A DNA stretch of 64,000 nt from assembly GCA_965200525.1 (NCBI GenBank), contig OZ241368.1:2356001-2420000 (forward strand), given 5' to 3'. Below are positions 39,127-46,934 of this stretch, in pieces. Under the pieces are notes generated by a model. The model saw nothing but the letters and a program-made list of their open reading frames with translations. It did not search any database and was not told the DNA's origin. A program made the translations under genes and the position numbers. How positions within the stretch are numbered: position 1 is the first letter of the stretch; each line of letters starts with the position of its first letter. Origin of the DNA: JANNPJ01 sp965200525 (GTDB lineage: Bacteria > Actinomycetota > Actinomycetes > Actinomycetales > Kineosporiaceae).

Positions 39127-40191
39127 ATGACCTCGCCCACTGCCGCCGGCTACGCCGCGACCGGCTGGCGAGCGCTCGGCAGTTACGCCGCCCTGGTGGT
39201 CGCCGACGCCGCCCGGCTGGCCGCCGCCCGGGCCGCGAGCGAGCAGCTCCTGGACCGGATCGACCGCAGCTGCAGCCGGTTCCGGCCCGACTCGGACCTG
39301 GTGCGAGCGAATCGGACGGCGGGCCGGTGGGTTCGGGTGGATCCGCTGCTGGCCCAGGCCGTGACGGCGGCGATCGGGGTGGCCGAGAGCACCGGTGGCC
39401 TGGTTGATCCCACGCTCGGCTCGCAACTGGTCGCCCTCGGTTACGACCGTGACCTGGACGAGGTTCACGCCCGGCAAGCGTCGGGGACGCCGGTGGCCGG
39501 CTCCGGGACCGGTTCCTCGCCGGCCGGCATCCCGGCCGCGACCGACGGCTGGCGGCAGATCGGCGTCGACCCCGAGGGGGCGTTGCGGGTACCGGACGGC
39601 GTGGCCCTGGACCTGGGCGCCACCGGCAAGGCGTTCGCCGCCGACCTGATCGCCGCCCTGGTGCCCGAGCAGACCGGAACCGCCCTGGTGATCAGCCTCG
39701 GCGGCGACGTCGCGATCGGCCGGCCCGCAATCGCGGACGGCGACGGCGAGCCGGGCCACCCGTGGCGGATCAGCGTGGCCGAACGCCCGCAGGACGCCGA
39801 CGGGCCGGAGGCCGAGACCGTCGTCCTGGAAGCCGGGGGCCTGGCCACGTCGTCCACCCGGGCCCGGCGCTGGCGGCACGCCGGGGTCGGCGTCCATCAT
39901 CTGCTCGACCCGCGGACCGGCGCCCCGGTGCTGCCGGTCTGGCGGACCGCGAGCGTCTGCGCCGGCAGCTGCCTGGCCGCCAATGCGGCCAGCACGGCCG
40001 CGATCGTGCTGGCCGAGCGGGCGCCGGCCTGGTTGCGCGAGCACGACCTGGCCGCCCGGCTGGTCGGCACCGACGGCACGGTGCTGCGCCTCGCGGGCTG
40101 GCCCGAACCCGACTCCGAACCCGACTCCGAGCCGAACTCCGGATCGAACTCCGAAACCCGGACCCGACCTCAACCGGAGCTGAGCCGATGA
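39127..40191 (+). CDS. apbE: FAD:protein FMN transferase ApbE
   Basis: 354 residues. Transfers FMN from FAD to Thr/Ser of target proteins, outside the membrane in most systems. Motifs: SRFRPDSDLVRAN, VDPTLGSQLVALGYDRD, VALDLGATGKAFAADL, ISLGGDVAIG, GGLATSSTRARRW, HHLLDPRTGAPV and the Mg-binding NAASTAAIVL. No signal peptide is evident. The C-terminal tail is a low-complexity repeat of PDSEPDSE type coded by short tandem DNA repeats. The ATG at 39127 is used; the stop overlaps the next gene (ATGA). Confidence 0.93.
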   Translation: MTSPTAAGYAATGWRALGSYAALVVADAARLAAARAASEQLLDRIDRSCSRFRPDSDLVRANRTAGRWVRVDPLLAQAVTAAIGVAESTGGLVDPTLGSQLVALGYDRDLDEVHARQASGTPVAGSGTGSSPAGIPAATDGWRQIGVDPEGALRVPDGVALDLGATGKAFAADLIAALVPEQTGTALVISLGGDVAIGRPAIADGDGEPGHPWRISVAERPQDADGPEAETVVLEAGGLATSSTRARRWRHAGVGVHHLLDPRTGAPVLPVWRTASVCAGSCLAANAASTAAIVLAERAPAWLREHDLAARLVGTDGTVLRLAGWPEPDSEPDSEPNSGSNSETRTRPQPELSR

Positions 40192-40775
40192 GCGCCGCCG
40201 AGAGCACCAGCCTGATCTCGGACAGCCGGCTGAACTGGTTCCTCAACCGGGGCACCGGTGTGGTCCTGCTGATGCTGCTGACCGCCGCGGTGGCCCTGGG
40301 CGTGCTGGCCACGATGCGGGCGTCGTCCCGGTGGTGGCCCCGGTTCGTGACCCAGGCCCTGCACCGGAACATCTCGCTGCTGGCCCTGGCCCTGCTGGTG
40401 GCCCACGTGACCTTCGCGGTGATCGACAACTACGTGGACATCCAGTGGTGGGACGTGTTCATCCCGTTCGGCCTGGGCTACCGGCCGGTCTGGGGCGCCT
40501 TCGGCACGCTCGCGACGGACCTGTTGCTGATGGCCACGGTCACCAGCCTGGCCCGGCACCGGTTCGGCCATCGGCGCTGGCGGGTGGTGCACCTGAGCAC
40601 GTACGTGGGCTGGTTGTTCGGCCTGATCCACGGTCTCGGGATGGGCACCGACCAGCGGACCACCTGGTCGGTGGTGGTGACGGCGGTGTGCATCGGCGTG
40701 GTCGCCTTCGCCGTGGCCATCCGGCTGGCCACGTTCAGCCACGAGCGCCGGCTCGACCGGGTGGCCGCGGCATGA
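40188..40775 (+). CDS. Ferric-reductase-like / cytochrome b-type membrane protein
   Basis: 195 residues with about five to six membrane helices. Histidines in a b-type haem pattern are visible: FVTQALHRNISLLALALLVAHV (two His on one helix, spaced 13) and RWRVVHLSTYVGWLFGLIHGLGMG (two His, spaced 13). This matches the ferric-reductase-like transmembrane family. Probably moves electrons between the cytosolic NuoF-like flavoprotein and an outside acceptor. ATGA overlap with apbE. Confidence 0.85.
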   Translation: MSAAESTSLISDSRLNWFLNRGTGVVLLMLLTAAVALGVLATMRASSRWWPRFVTQALHRNISLLALALLVAHVTFAVIDNYVDIQWWDVFIPFGLGYRPVWGAFGTLATDLLLMATVTSLARHRFGHRRWRVVHLSTYVGWLFGLIHGLGMGTDQRTTWSVVVTAVCIGVVAFAVAIRLATFSHERRLDRVAAA

Positions 40776-40788
40776 AGGGCTACGCGGT

Positions 40789-42042
40789 ATGAGCGGCTAC
40801 GCGATGCTGACGGCCGGTTACGAGACCGACGTCGCCGCGCTGACCGGCCCGCTGCTGCTGCGCGGCCTGGGCACCGACCCGGGGCTGGGCTCGCACCGGC
40901 GGCTGTGGCGCGAACCGGGCCGGCTCAGCGCCGAGGCCCTGATCTCGCTGGTCCGGCGGGCCCGGATCGTCGGGCGAGGTGGGGCCGAGTTCCCGTTCGC
41001 CCAGAAGCTGCAGGTGGCGGTCAGCTCGGGCAAGCGACGCGAGCTGGTGGTGAACGCCTCCGAGGGCGAGCCGGCCAGCGCCAAGGACAGCACCCTGCTC
41101 TGCGTGGCCCCACACCTGGTGCTGGACGGCGCCCAACTGGTGGCCGAGGCCCTGGGGGTCTCGGTGATCAACGTGGTGCTGCCCGGCGAGCGGCCGCCGG
41201 TGGTCGCGGCCCTGCGCCGGGCGGTGGCCGAGCGGGTCGGCGGCCGGGCGCCGGTGACCTTCGAACTGCACGAGACCACCATGGGGTTCGTCGGCGGTCA
41301 GTCCCGGGCGGTGATCGAGCTGCTCTCCGGCCGGGAGAACCTGCCGGTCACCGGCCGGCAGCCGGAGGCCGTGTCGGGGCTGCGGGGCAAGCCGACGCTG
41401 ATGTCCAACGCCGAGACCTTCGCCCAGGTCGCGGCCCTGCACTCGATCGGGCCCAACGGCTACGCCGAGTTCGGCACCGCCGACGAACCGGGCACCCGAA
41501 TGCTCTCGGTGGCGGCCGACGGCCCCGGCGGCGTGGTCGTCGAGGTGCCGCACGGCGAGCCGCTGACCCACGTGCTGCAGTTGTGCGGTTTCGACCCCGG
41601 CCAGCCGGTGCTGCTGGGCGGGTATCACGGCAGTTGGCTGTCGGCCGAGCAGGTGCGCCGGGCCACGATCAGCCCGGCCGGGCTGCGGCCGTTCGAGGCC
41701 CGGCTCGGGGCCGGCGTGGTGCTGCCGTTGCTGCCCGGCGACTGCCCGGTGACGTACACCGCCGAGATCGCCGCCTTCCTGGCCCGGCAGCGGGCCCAGC
41801 GCTGCGGGCCGTGCACCCGGGGCCTGCCCGCCCTGGCCGAGGCCTGCCAGCGTCTGGCCCGGACCGGGCCCGGCGGCTACGACCCGCGCACCCTGCCCCG
41901 GGTCCGCGAGCTGTGCGCGCTGGTCACCGGCCGCGGCGCCTGTGCCCACCCGGACGGCACGGCCCGGCTGGTGCTCTCAATGCTCAGCACCTTCGCCGAC
42001 GAGGTCGAGGTGCACGCCCACGGGTCCTGCTCCATCGGCTGA
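40789..42042 (+). CDS. NuoF-like NADH-binding flavoprotein / iron-sulfur protein
   Basis: 417 residues. NADH and FMN site RIVGRGGAEFPFAQKL and NASEGEPASAKD, SLBB-like region (MLSVAADGPGGVVVEVPHGEPL), then a Cys-rich part QRCGPCTRGLPAL and GRGACAHPDG. Compared with NuoF, the first Cys of the CXXCXXC cluster motif is replaced by Ala, as I recall for related actinobacterial proteins. Likely the cytosolic electron entry of the ApbE/ferric-reductase cluster. ATG 13 bases after the previous gene. Followed by a strong terminator. Confidence 0.88.
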   Translation: MSGYAMLTAGYETDVAALTGPLLLRGLGTDPGLGSHRRLWREPGRLSAEALISLVRRARIVGRGGAEFPFAQKLQVAVSSGKRRELVVNASEGEPASAKDSTLLCVAPHLVLDGAQLVAEALGVSVINVVLPGERPPVVAALRRAVAERVGGRAPVTFELHETTMGFVGGQSRAVIELLSGRENLPVTGRQPEAVSGLRGKPTLMSNAETFAQVAALHSIGPNGYAEFGTADEPGTRMLSVAADGPGGVVVEVPHGEPLTHVLQLCGFDPGQPVLLGGYHGSWLSAEQVRRATISPAGLRPFEARLGAGVVLPLLPGDCPVTYTAEIAAFLARQRAQRCGPCTRGLPALAEACQRLARTGPGGYDPRTLPRVRELCALVTGRGACAHPDGTARLVLSMLSTFADEVEVHAHGSCSIG

Positions 42043-42053
42043 CCGCTCGGTCA

Positions 42054-42096
42054 TCGGGGAAGATCCGGTCCAGCCGGCGGGCCGGATCTTCCCCGA
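42054..42096. terminator. Bidirectional terminator hairpin
   Basis: Perfect 15-base arms (TCGGGGAAGATCCGG and its complement) with a 13-base loop between the converging stops of the NuoF-like gene and the EcfT gene. There is no T tract, as is usual in such GC-rich genomes. Confidence 0.85.
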
Positions 42097-42107
42097 CGAA
42101 GCAGTAG

Positions 42108-42932
42108 TCAGGACAGGACCAGGTTCCAGGAGCCGGTCGCCACGCCGACCGCGGTAGCCACCGCGGCGATCAGCACACCGGCCAGGGCGATCAGCCCGTC
42201 GGCCCGCCCGAACCGGCTCGGCCGGGCCCAGGTCCGCCGCCGCTCGACGCCGAAACCCCGGGCCTCCATGGCCACCGCGAGCACCGTGGCCCGCCGGATG
42301 GCCAGCACCAGCAGCGCGAACACCTGCCCGCCGAACTGCCGCGCCGCCCCCAGCCCGTACCCGGACGACCGGCCGAAGCCGACGTCGAAGCCCCGGGCCC
42401 GGCGGGCCATGGTCAACGCCTGCCACTCCTGGGCCAGTACCCCGAACAGGCGCAGCGCGGCCAGCGCCGAGAGCACGAACCGGTGCGGCAGGTGCAGCAC
42501 CTGGGCCAGGGCATCGGCCAGATCGGTGGGGTCGGTGGTGGCGATCAGGACGACGCCGGGCAGGCCGATGGCCAGGATCCGCAGCATGATGGCGGTGGCC
42601 GCGGTGAGCGATCCGGTGGTGATCGTGACCGGGCCCAGGCCGGCCACCAGCCGGCCGCCGTCCACCCCGAAGACGGCGGTCAGCAGGCCGGCCGGGACCG
42701 CGCTGAGCAGCACGATCCAGCTGCTGCGGAGCAACCGGCCGGGGCCGAGCCCGCACCAGGGCAGGGCCAGCACCTCCAGGGCCAGGGCGGTGCCGGCCGT
42801 GACCGGGTCGACGGTGAGGATCAGGGCCAGTGGAATCACCATGGCTACCGCCAGTTTCGCCACCGGATTGGCCCGGGCGACGACGGCGGTCGGCGTCCGG
42901 CCCGGAGCCGGCAGGCTGATCAGGGCGGTCAC
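42108..42932 (-). CDS. ykoC: ECF transporter membrane component EcfT (YkoC-like)
   Basis: 274 residues with about five to six membrane helices. Two coupling motifs typical of EcfT are seen: MARRARGFDVG and AMEARGFGVER, which contact the ATPase. GTG overlaps the ABC gene stop (GTGA). Forms the energy-coupling module for the substrate-binding S component encoded two genes upstream. Confidence 0.9.
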   Translation of the reverse strand: MTALISLPAPGRTPTAVVARANPVAKLAVAMVIPLALILTVDPVTAGTALALEVLALPWCGLGPGRLLRSSWIVLLSAVPAGLLTAVFGVDGGRLVAGLGPVTITTGSLTAATAIMLRILAIGLPGVVLIATTDPTDLADALAQVLHLPHRFVLSALAALRLFGVLAQEWQALTMARRARGFDVGFGRSSGYGLGAARQFGGQVFALLVLAIRRATVLAVAMEARGFGVERRRTWARPSRFGRADGLIALAGVLIAAVATAVGVATGSWNLVLS

Positions 42933-44452
42933 AGGGCCAGCACCGCGCCCCGGCCGGGAGCGCCGAGCACCTCGACCAGCTCCTGGTCGTGGCTGGCCAC
43001 CAGCATCGAGGCGCCCTCGGCCAGCAGCTCGCCGAGCAGCGCGGTCAGCTCGGCCCAGGTGCGCGCGTCCTGGCCGAAGGTGGGCTCGTCGAGCACCAGC
43101 ACGGACGGCGCGGTGGCCAGCACGGTCGCGACCGAGAGCCGGCGCTGCTCCCCGCCGGACAGGGTGAACGGGTTGGCCCGGGCCAGGTCGGCCAGCCGCA
43201 GCCGGCTGAGCAGCTCCTCGGTCCGGGCGGCGACCTGCGCGGGGCCCGGCCGGCGCGAGCCGGTGGTCCGGGACGGCCCGACGGCCAGTTCGGCGGCTAC
43301 GGTCGCGGCCACGAACTGGTGCTGCGGGTCCTGGAACACGGTCCCGATCCGGCTGACCAGCCGGCCCGCCTTCCACCGGTACGGATCCGGGCCGGCTCCG
43401 GCGGCCAGGGCCGGCCCCGCCTCGAGCCGGCCGCCGGTCGGCTTCAGCAGGCCGGCCACGGTCAGGGCCAGGGTCGACTTGCCGACCCCGTTCGGCCCGG
43501 TCACGCATAGCGCCCGGCCCGCGGTGAGGGTGAGATCGACGCCCTGGACGGCGTTCTCGGCCACCCGGGGCCGGGCCACGGCCAGCTTCTCGGCCGTGAT
43601 CAGGATGTCGCCGGCCGGGGCCGGCGGGCCCGACGCCGACCCGGATACTGACCCGGACGCCGACCCGGACGCTGAGACCCGCCGTCCCGGAACCCAGACC
43701 CCGGCCGCGGCCAGGGCTTCGGACTGCTCGGCGAAGACCCGCTGCGGCGGCCCGTCGGCCCGGACCCCGCCGCCGGGCTCGAGCACGACCACCCGGTCGA
43801 TCAGCGGCAGCCAGGGCTCGACCCGGTGCTCGACCAGCAGACAGCCGGCCCCGGTCAGCTCGAGCACGGCGGCCACGCTCTGCCGCACCAGCGCGGCCCC
43901 CTCCGGGTCGAGCATCGCCGTCGGCTCGTCCAGCAGCAGCAGGCCCGGCTGCAGGGCCAGCACCCCGGCCAGCGCCAGCCGCTGCCGTTGCCCGCCGGAC
44001 AGCGCCGCGGTCGGATGGTCGCGCCCGTACGGGAAGCCGACCTCGCGCAGGGCCGCCTCGACCCGGGGCCAGATCTGCTCGAACGGCACGGCGTGGTTCT
44101 CCAGGCCGAACGCGACGTCGTCCCCGCACCGGGCCAGCACGGTCTGGGCCTGCGGGTCCTGCAGCAGGAGGCCGGTCCGGGCCTGCCCCGAGCGGACCGC
44201 CTGCCGCCGGGCCGAGCGCGCGCTCACGCCGTCCAGAAGCAGTTCGCCCTGCTCGTCGCCGCCGGACTCGCCCGGGTCGAGCAACCCGGCCAGCCCGGCC
44301 AGCAGGGTCGACTTGCCGGCCCCGCTCGGGCCGAGCAGCATCACCCGCTCGCCCGGCTCGATCCGCAGGTCGAGGCCGCGCACCGCCCAGGCCTTGCGGG
44401 TGCCGTGCCGCCACCCCCAGTCACGGGCCTGGACCAGCGCCGCCTCGGCCAC
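42929..44452 (-). CDS. ykoD: Double ABC ATPase of an ECF transporter (YkoD-like)
   Basis: 507 residues with two ABC domains. First: Walker A GPSGAGKST, signature LSGGQRQRLALAG, Walker B LLLLDEPTAML. Second: Walker A GPNGVGKST, signature LSGGEQRRLSVATV, Walker B VLVLDEPTFGQD. The linker carries a SASGSASGSVSGSASG repeat coded by short DNA repeats near 43631-43676. The GTG at 44452 is used, 2 bases after the EcfS stop. The two domains replace the separate EcfA and EcfA' of other systems. Confidence 0.93.
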   Translation of the reverse strand: MAEAALVQARDWGWRHGTRKAWAVRGLDLRIEPGERVMLLGPSGAGKSTLLAGLAGLLDPGESGGDEQGELLLDGVSARSARRQAVRSGQARTGLLLQDPQAQTVLARCGDDVAFGLENHAVPFEQIWPRVEAALREVGFPYGRDHPTAALSGGQRQRLALAGVLALQPGLLLLDEPTAMLDPEGAALVRQSVAAVLELTGAGCLLVEHRVEPWLPLIDRVVVLEPGGGVRADGPPQRVFAEQSEALAAAGVWVPGRRVSASGSASGSVSGSASGPPAPAGDILITAEKLAVARPRVAENAVQGVDLTLTAGRALCVTGPNGVGKSTLALTVAGLLKPTGGRLEAGPALAAGAGPDPYRWKAGRLVSRIGTVFQDPQHQFVAATVAAELAVGPSRTTGSRRPGPAQVAARTEELLSRLRLADLARANPFTLSGGEQRRLSVATVLATAPSVLVLDEPTFGQDARTWAELTALLGELLAEGASMLVASHDQELVEVLGAPGRGAVLAL

Positions 44453-44454
44453 GG

Positions 44455-45240
44455 TCAGACCCGCTCGGCGACACGGCCCGAGGCCAGCGGGGCCAGAGTG
44501 CCGGTCCGGGCCAGGGCCCGGGTCAGCAGCCAGGAGCCGAGACCGGCGATCACCACGCCGGAGCCGACCGAGATGGCCACGTAGGCCAGCCGGCCGCCGG
44601 TGCCGAGCACGTCCGGGTAGTAGATCAGGCTGTCCATCAGGCCGACCGCGACCCCGGCCCCGGCGCCGGCCAGCAGCGCGGTCGGCAGGCCGAAGCGGCG
44701 GTAGAGCAGCAACGCGAAGACCACCTCGGCGCCCATCCCCTCGACCAGGCCGTACCAGACCGTGGCGAAGCCCCACTCGTTGCCGACCAGGGCGCTGAGC
44801 ACGGCCGCGACCAGTTCGGTGAACACGCCGGCCCCCGGTTTGCGCACGATCAGGGCCCCGAGCACGGCCGGGAACAGCCAGACGCCGACGATGATCGCCG
44901 AGGCCGGTGGCACCATCGCGTCCCGTAGCGGGGCCGATCCGGCGTTCCAGGCCGAGAAGACCAGGCCACCGGCCACCCCGAGCACGCCGGCGACGACGAT
45001 GTCGACCACCCGCCAGCGGCCCGCGGAGGCGGTCGAGGCCACCACCGCGACCCCGGCCGTGCCCACGAACAGGGCCACCGGCAGGGTCAGGTCGGAGATC
45101 GGGGTGTCGAAGATCGAGCTCGACCCGGGCAGCCCGACCAGGTAGATCACGATCCCGAGCACGATCGGTACGGCCCCGGCCAGCATCCGGGGAGTGGACC
45201 AGAGCGTGCTCGGTCGGTTCTCGATGGTGCTCTCGGTCAT
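44455..45240 (-). CDS. ykoE: ECF transporter substrate-binding component, YkoE family (thiamin or its pyrimidine precursor)
   Basis: 261 residues, about six membrane helices. YkoE signatures are GVWLFPAVLGALIVRKPGAGVFTELVAAVL and VEGMGAEVVFALLLYRRFG. The family takes up hydroxymethylpyrimidine/thiamin; the TPP riboswitch in the leader supports this. AAGGAGGACACAGTC precedes the ATG. With the ABC and EcfT genes it makes a complete YkoEDC importer. Confidence 0.92.
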   Translation of the reverse strand: MTESTIENRPSTLWSTPRMLAGAVPIVLGIVIYLVGLPGSSSIFDTPISDLTLPVALFVGTAGVAVVASTASAGRWRVVDIVVAGVLGVAGGLVFSAWNAGSAPLRDAMVPPASAIIVGVWLFPAVLGALIVRKPGAGVFTELVAAVLSALVGNEWGFATVWYGLVEGMGAEVVFALLLYRRFGLPTALLAGAGAGVAVGLMDSLIYYPDVLGTGGRLAYVAISVGSGVVIAGLGSWLLTRALARTGTLAPLASGRVAERV

Positions 45241-45294
45241 GACTGTGTCCTCCTTCTCAGGAGGGGGACCAGGCCGGGGCGCAGCCCACGCCCG

Positions 45295-45342
45295 CCCACC
45301 GCGGTGGGCCGGGCGTCGAGATGCACCTCGGCCTAGGCCGAG
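45295..45342 (-). promoter_or_regulatory. Two hairpins between TPP aptamer and ykoE (expression platform)
   Basis: Two perfect palindromes: CTCGGCCTAGGCCGAG at 45327-45342, directly after the aptamer, and CCCACCGCGGTGGG at 45295-45308. They lie between aptamer and ribosome binding site and could terminate transcription or mask translation when TPP is bound. Confidence 0.55.
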
Positions 45343-45346
45343 ACTC

Positions 45347-45431
45347 GACTCCCTTCGCCGGCATGACCCGGATCAGGTTCGAGGGTCTGCGGTTGCCCGC
45401 ACTCTCAGCGCCGCGGTGGCGCTCCCCTGTC
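45347..45431 (-). ncRNA. TPP riboswitch (THI element)
   Basis: On the minus strand the conserved parts appear in order: ACAGGGGAGC, GCTGAGAGTG, ACCCT, GAACCTGATCCGGGTCATGC and CGAAGGGAGTCG. This is the thiamin pyrophosphate aptamer. It sits about 107 bases before ykoE, so thiamin status controls the importer. Confidence 0.95.
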
Positions 45432-45512
45432 GCAGTTGTGACGTTACACCGGTCGGTGACGATTCGGGCAGGGAGGCTGTGTCCGAGGGCCCAGGCATGC
45501 GAACCTTGGTCG

Positions 45513-45659
45513 ATGATCCTGCGCATGCTCCGGGGCACCGAGACCGGCGGACACAGCCCGCTGGCCCGGCTGGTGGCGTGCGTGCTGATCGTGGGTATGT
45601 TCGGGATCAGCGCGCCGGTGTTGTTGCCGGTGTTGCGCTGGCTCGTCGCCCTGCTCTGA
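45513..45659 (+). CDS. Small single-helix membrane protein
   Basis: 48 residues; a basic polar N-terminus (MILRMLRGTETGGHSPLARL) and one or two hydrophobic segments (VACVLIVGMFGI, PVLLPVLRWLVALL). It ends 19 bases before the DUF4235 gene, in the same orientation. No ribosome binding site stands out. Called from position, size and hydrophobic pattern only. Confidence 0.5.
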   Translation: MILRMLRGTETGGHSPLARLVACVLIVGMFGISAPVLLPVLRWLVALL

Positions 45660-45678
45660 ACTGCCGCCGAGGGGAACC

Positions 45679-45954
45679 ATGAAGACCATTCTCTGGAAGG
45701 TGCTGGCCGCGCTCTCGGCCGTCGCCGCCGCGCAGGCCGCCGACAAGACGCTCACCGTGATCTGGCGCGGGGCCACCGGCGACAAGCCGCCGACCGTTCC
45801 GGAAGACCCGGAGACCAACTGGACCGAGGCCCTGGCCTGGGCGGCGTTGTCCGGTGCGGTGATGGGTGTGGCCCGGATGCTGGCCACCCGCCAGGCGGCC
45901 CAGTACTACGTGAAGTCGACCGGCTCGCTGCCCAAGGCCCTGGTCCGGGACTGA
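45679..45954 (+). CDS. DUF4235 family membrane protein
   Basis: 91 residues, matching DUF4235: start KTILWKVLAALSAVAAAQAADKTLTVIWRGATG and a second helix WTEALAWAALSGAVMGVARMLATR. Two membrane helices with a short loop. Function unknown; common in actinobacteria. GAGGGGAACC precedes the ATG. Confidence 0.82.
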   Translation: MKTILWKVLAALSAVAAAQAADKTLTVIWRGATGDKPPTVPEDPETNWTEALAWAALSGAVMGVARMLATRQAAQYYVKSTGSLPKALVRD

Positions 45955-45974
45955 GCCCGACCACGCTGCCCGCG

Positions 45975-46934
45975 GTGCTCGGCCCCGCCGGTGGCCGGCC
46001 CCTGATTCTGGACGGCGGCCTGTCGACCGAGCTGGAACGCCGCGGCCACGACATCTCCGGCCGCTTGTGGTCGGCCCGGCTGCTGGCCGACGCCCCGCAG
46101 GCGGTGGCCGAGGCGCATGCGGCGTTCCTGCGGGCCGGCGCCGACGTGATCACCACTGCCAGCTACCAGGCCTCGACCGAGGGGCTGACCGCGGCCGGGT
46201 TCGACCCGGACGACGGCGTCGCTCTGCTGCGGCGCTCGGTGGCCCTGGCTCGGCAGGCCCTCGAGACGGTCGCCGGGCCCGGGCCCGGGCCCGGGCCAGA
46301 ACCGGGGCCGGCGGGCTCAGGGCCGTGGATCGCCGGCTCGGTCGGGCCGTTCGGCGCGATGCGGGCCGACGGCTCCGAGTACACCGGCGACTACGGGGAC
46401 GACGTCGACCTGGCCCGGTTGCGCGAGTTCCACCGGCCCCGGCTGGAGATCCTGGCCGAGGCAGGGGTCAACGTCCTGGCCGCCGAGACCGTGCCTTCCC
46501 GGCTCGAGGCCGAGGCGCTGGTGATCGAGCTGGCCGCTCTCGGGCACCCGAGCTGGCTGAGCCTGACCACCGTGATCGGCCCGGACGGCGTGGTCCGCAC
46601 CCGCCGGGGCGAGCCCGCCGAGTCGGCGTTCGCCCTGGCCGCCGGGGTCGACTCGATCGTCGCGGTCGGCGTCAACTGCACCACCCCGGTGGGGCTGGAG
46701 CGGGCGATCCAGCTGGCCGCGAACGCCTCCGGCAAGCCGGTGGTGGCCTACCCGAACAGCGGCGAGGGCTGGGACGCGCGAGCTCGCGCCTGGACCGGCC
46801 CGGCGGCGACCGGCTTCGGGCCGGGCGAGCTGCAGGGCTGGGTCGACGCCGGCGCGAGCCTGGTCGGTGGCTGCTGCCGGGTCGGGCCGGAGCTGATCAG
46901 GCAGGTCTCCCGGTCGCTGGCTCCGGTGCCCTGA
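45975..46934 (+). CDS. mmuM: Homocysteine S-methyltransferase
   Basis: 319 residues, zinc-dependent barrel enzyme that methylates homocysteine to methionine, usually with S-methylmethionine. Family motifs: LILDGGLSTELERRG, TTASYQAS, VGVNCTTP with the first zinc Cys and GGCCRVGP with the other two. A Gly-Pro repeat (GPGPGPGPEPGPAG, about residues 98-111) interrupts the barrel in a loop. GTG at 45975. The last 38 bases overlap the converging MFS gene. Confidence 0.88.
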   Translation: MLGPAGGRPLILDGGLSTELERRGHDISGRLWSARLLADAPQAVAEAHAAFLRAGADVITTASYQASTEGLTAAGFDPDDGVALLRRSVALARQALETVAGPGPGPGPEPGPAGSGPWIAGSVGPFGAMRADGSEYTGDYGDDVDLARLREFHRPRLEILAEAGVNVLAAETVPSRLEAEALVIELAALGHPSWLSLTTVIGPDGVVRTRRGEPAESAFALAAGVDSIVAVGVNCTTPVGLERAIQLAANASGKPVVAYPNSGEGWDARARAWTGPAATGFGPGELQGWVDAGASLVGGCCRVGPELIRQVSRSLAPVP

